Assembly: GCA_003529325.1 (NCBI GenBank)
Contig: DPVW01000239.1
Coordinates: forward strand, 923-8,278
Direction of reading: 5' to 3'
Source: Candidatus Latescibacterota bacterium
GTDB taxonomy: Bacteria > Latescibacterota > UBA2968 > UBA8231
DNA length: 7,356 nt
Shown here: piece after piece, positions 5,743-7,356 of the stretch
Layout of the letters: the number at the start of each line of letters is the position of its first letter
Position numbering within the stretch: the first letter of the stretch is position 1
Program-made: the position numbers and the translations under genes
Notes under the pieces: generated by a model
The model's database searches: none
Seen by the model: the letters and a program-made list of their open reading frames with translations, nothing else
What the model was told of the DNA's origin: nothing

Positions 5743-6567
5743 ATGAACAACAAGCAGAAGTACCTCTTCGACCTGCAGGGCTTCCTCGTCGTCGAGGACG
5801 TGCTCAGTGACGCGCAATGCGATCTGGCGACCGACAAGATCAAGCAGCGCATGAAACCGATGGAAAAGACACCCAATGGTTACGCCAGCAACGGCACCTG
5901 GCATTCTGCCGCCAATCTGTGGGAGGTGGGCGATCCCTTCATCAACCTGATCGACCACCCGAAGGTGGTGGATGTGCTCGGCGAGATCATCGCACCGCAG
6001 CTGCGTTGCGAAAGCAGCTATAGCTTCGTGCGCTACAAGGATTGCCCCGTGTTCGAGATGCACGGCGGCAATCGGGGTGGCCGGGTGAACTTTCGATATG
6101 ACGCGCGCAATGGGCAGATCTTCACGGGTCTGACCGTAGTCTCCTACAACCTGCATGACGTGGCACAGCAGGACGGTGGCTTTTCCTGTATTCCCGGCTC
6201 ACACAAGGCGGACTTTAAGCTGACAGCGGAAGAGCGTGAAGAGTTGTTCGCTTTTGGTGGACCGCTGGTGCAGAGCGTGCCGGCACCCCGGGGCGCGGCG
6301 GTGATCTTCACCGAGACCCTCGCCCACGGCGCCGGCAGCTGGCAGCGCGACGACGTGCCGCGTTACGGTCTGTTCTACAAATACAACGATCGTGCTGCCA
6401 TCTACCACGAGCAGGGCAGTCGTCGCCCCAGTGACGCCGCCCTGGCGATGATGACAGACGAACAGCGCTGTTATTTCAACACCGCCTGGCAGGCCTTTGG
6501 ACCCGACGGCAGGAATCGCAACGATGCGCCGGAGTTTGGCGAGCCGGCGACAGAGGCGGCGGGTTAA
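5743..6567 (+). CDS. phytanoyl-CoA dioxygenase (PhyH) family Fe(II)/2-oxoglutarate oxygenase
   Basis: This 274-residue protein (from ATG 5743) begins with the family's FDLQGFLVVEDVL strand-helix. Later landmarks are NGQIFTGLTVVSYNL (123-137), DGGFSCIPGSHK (144-155), the distal iron ligand His195 in FTETLAHGAGSW, and Arg207 twelve residues later, which should hold the 2-oxoglutarate carboxylate. The proximal iron motif, HxD in human PhyH, most likely corresponds to EMHGG here (His107), with Gly109 in place of the acid. Family enzymes hydroxylate small molecules or acyl-CoAs using O2 and 2-oxoglutarate, and close fold relatives lacking the acid are halogenases. The substrate is unknown. The protein is soluble with no signal peptide, and its length is typical. 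The Glu/Ala/Gly-rich C-terminal tail looks disordered. It heads an operon with the DUF1445 gene 3 nt downstream. Confidence 0.88.
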   Translation: MNNKQKYLFDLQGFLVVEDVLSDAQCDLATDKIKQRMKPMEKTPNGYASNGTWHSAANLWEVGDPFINLIDHPKVVDVLGEIIAPQLRCESSYSFVRYKDCPVFEMHGGNRGGRVNFRYDARNGQIFTGLTVVSYNLHDVAQQDGGFSCIPGSHKADFKLTAEEREELFAFGGPLVQSVPAPRGAAVIFTETLAHGAGSWQRDDVPRYGLFYKYNDRAAIYHEQGSRRPSDAALAMMTDEQRCYFNTAWQAFGPDGRNRNDAPEFGEPATEAAG

Positions 6568-6570
6568 CCG

Positions 6571-7356
6571 ATGGCGACGAAGGCATTCTCTTGCCCCCTC
6601 GACGTGCGCCAGGCAATCCGTGCAAATCGTCTCACAGGGTTCGCCTCCCGGGCCTTGCCGGGATATCTCTGTGTCAACGTGGTCTTCATGCACAGACAGT
6701 ACGCACAGGACTTCGCCGCTTTCTGTGAGGCCAACCCCAAGCCCTGTCCGCTACTGTTCACCACTGAACCTGGTCAGACGGACTGCCCCGACCTGGCCGA
6801 AGAGCTGGATCTGTGCACGGATCTGGGGTCGTACGATATCATCCGTAACGGCGGTGTCACCGAGCAGCGGCAGGATGTGGTCGATCTGTTCGACGAGGAC
6901 ACGGTCACCTTTTTTATAGGCTCGAGTGTCTCCTTCGACGGCTTGTTGGTGGACAAGGGTCTGGGCCCCGCCTTCGGTCCTTGTATTCAGTTGACGGATG
7001 TGGACTGTGAACCGGTGGGTGAGTTCCACGGCAAAATGGCGGTGACGATGCGCAGCTTTGCGCCTGAGATCTGCGATGCGGTGTGGCAGTACACGGGCCA
7101 TTTTCCGAACTGTCACGGTGCGCCACTGGGCAAGAACAACGCCACCGAACTTGGCATTAAAGAACTCGATGCCGACATGCACGGCAGGCCCTTCGAGGTG
7201 CCTGCCGGCACAGACCGTCTCTACTGGGCCTGTGGCATCACGCCCAGCATCGTCGCGCAGCAGGCGGAACTACCATTCATGATCTCGTACACGCCGGGTC
7301 ACGCAATGATCACCGACATCCCGACGGAGAGTCTGTATGTCGAGACGGGTGATGCC
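6571..7356 (+). CDS. DUF1445 / YcsI-type putative hydro-lyase (3' end outside window)
   Basis: ATG 6571 starts 3 nt after the PhyH stop and the frame stays open for 262 codons to the window edge. It shows the conserved blocks of the DUF1445 (YcsI/putative hydro-lyase) family in order: LPGYLCVNVVF (29-39), GSSVSFDGLL (117-126), GKMAVTMRSF (154-163), CHGAPLG (181-187), LYWACGITPSI (217-227) and TPGHAMITDI (241-250). Bacterial members are about 260-270 residues, so only a few codons should be missing. The family is annotated as hydro-lyase. A DUF1445-like region also occurs in mammalian DGLUCY, which converts D-glutamate to 5-oxo-D-proline, though there the cyclase activity is associated with another domain. 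Experimental function in bacteria is poorly known to me. The protein is soluble and contains many Cys (for example 8, 34, 52, 59, 72, 82 and 221). The upstream Shine-Dalgarno is weak, so translation is probably coupled to PhyH. Confidence 0.9.
   Translation, partial: MATKAFSCPLDVRQAIRANRLTGFASRALPGYLCVNVVFMHRQYAQDFAAFCEANPKPCPLLFTTEPGQTDCPDLAEELDLCTDLGSYDIIRNGGVTEQRQDVVDLFDEDTVTFFIGSSVSFDGLLVDKGLGPAFGPCIQLTDVDCEPVGEFHGKMAVTMRSFAPEICDAVWQYTGHFPNCHGAPLGKNNATELGIKELDADMHGRPFEVPAGTDRLYWACGITPSIVAQQAELPFMISYTPGHAMITDIPTESLYVETGDA

Noticed and set aside
5437..6156. A long minus-strand open frame antisense to the PhyH gene that runs into the sulfatase N-terminus.
   Set aside because: Only the last part (5553 downward) has family similarity and its own Shine-Dalgarno. 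The upstream part is the complement of PhyH coding sequence and shows no protein-family signal.

Overview
The window looks like a piece of a GC-rich genome (about 60% GC by eye) from a free-living, probably environmental bacterium. Its gene content is an alpha/beta-hydrolase of the CocE type, a mandelate-racemase-like enolase-superfamily enzyme, a calcineurin-like phosphoesterase, a phytanoyl-CoA-dioxygenase-like oxygenase, and remnants of a PQQ dehydrogenase and a sulfatase. This catabolic mixture is common in marine and sponge-associated heterotrophs (for example SAR202 Chloroflexota, Poribacteria and related uncultured phyla). The sequence alone does not fix the taxon. There is no rRNA, tRNA, CRISPR array, transposase or integrase.

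Layout. (a) 1-135 is the 3' tail of an unrecognised plus-strand gene. (b) 208-1887 is an intact plus-strand CocE/NonD hydrolase with a complete Ser-Asp-His triad, followed 7 nt later by a broken cyclic-nucleotide-binding protein (1895-2505) carrying at least two frameshifts and an amber codon. (c) 4705-2502 on the minus strand is a two-gene operon: an enolase-superfamily enzyme translationally coupled by a 4-nt overlap to a phosphoesterase that starts with TTG. The operon converges on, and slightly overlaps, the broken gene. (d) About 4706-5553 contains only truncated gene remnants: the first part of a small membrane protein (minus), the middle of a PQQ-dependent dehydrogenase (plus, with an in-frame TGA and an apparent internal deletion), and the first 29 codons of a sulfatase (minus). 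(e) 5743-7356 is a plus-strand operon: a PhyH-type Fe(II)/2-oxoglutarate oxygenase and, 3 nt downstream, a DUF1445 (YcsI-type putative hydro-lyase) gene that runs off the window.

How the genes may work together. The intact enzymes look like small-molecule catabolism (ester/amide hydrolysis, sugar-acid dehydration or epimerisation, phosphoester cleavage, oxidative attack, hydro-lyase chemistry), but nothing shows that they form one pathway. The clearest story is genome decay. Four intact genes and one intact but incomplete gene enclose at least four dead ones. The remnant junctions are sharp, notably one near 5460-5467 where a PQQ dehydrogenase reading rightward meets a sulfatase reading leftward. 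I found no convincing novel multi-gene system. The most interesting protein-level points are the non-canonical active-site residues of the enolase-superfamily enzyme and of the PhyH protein.
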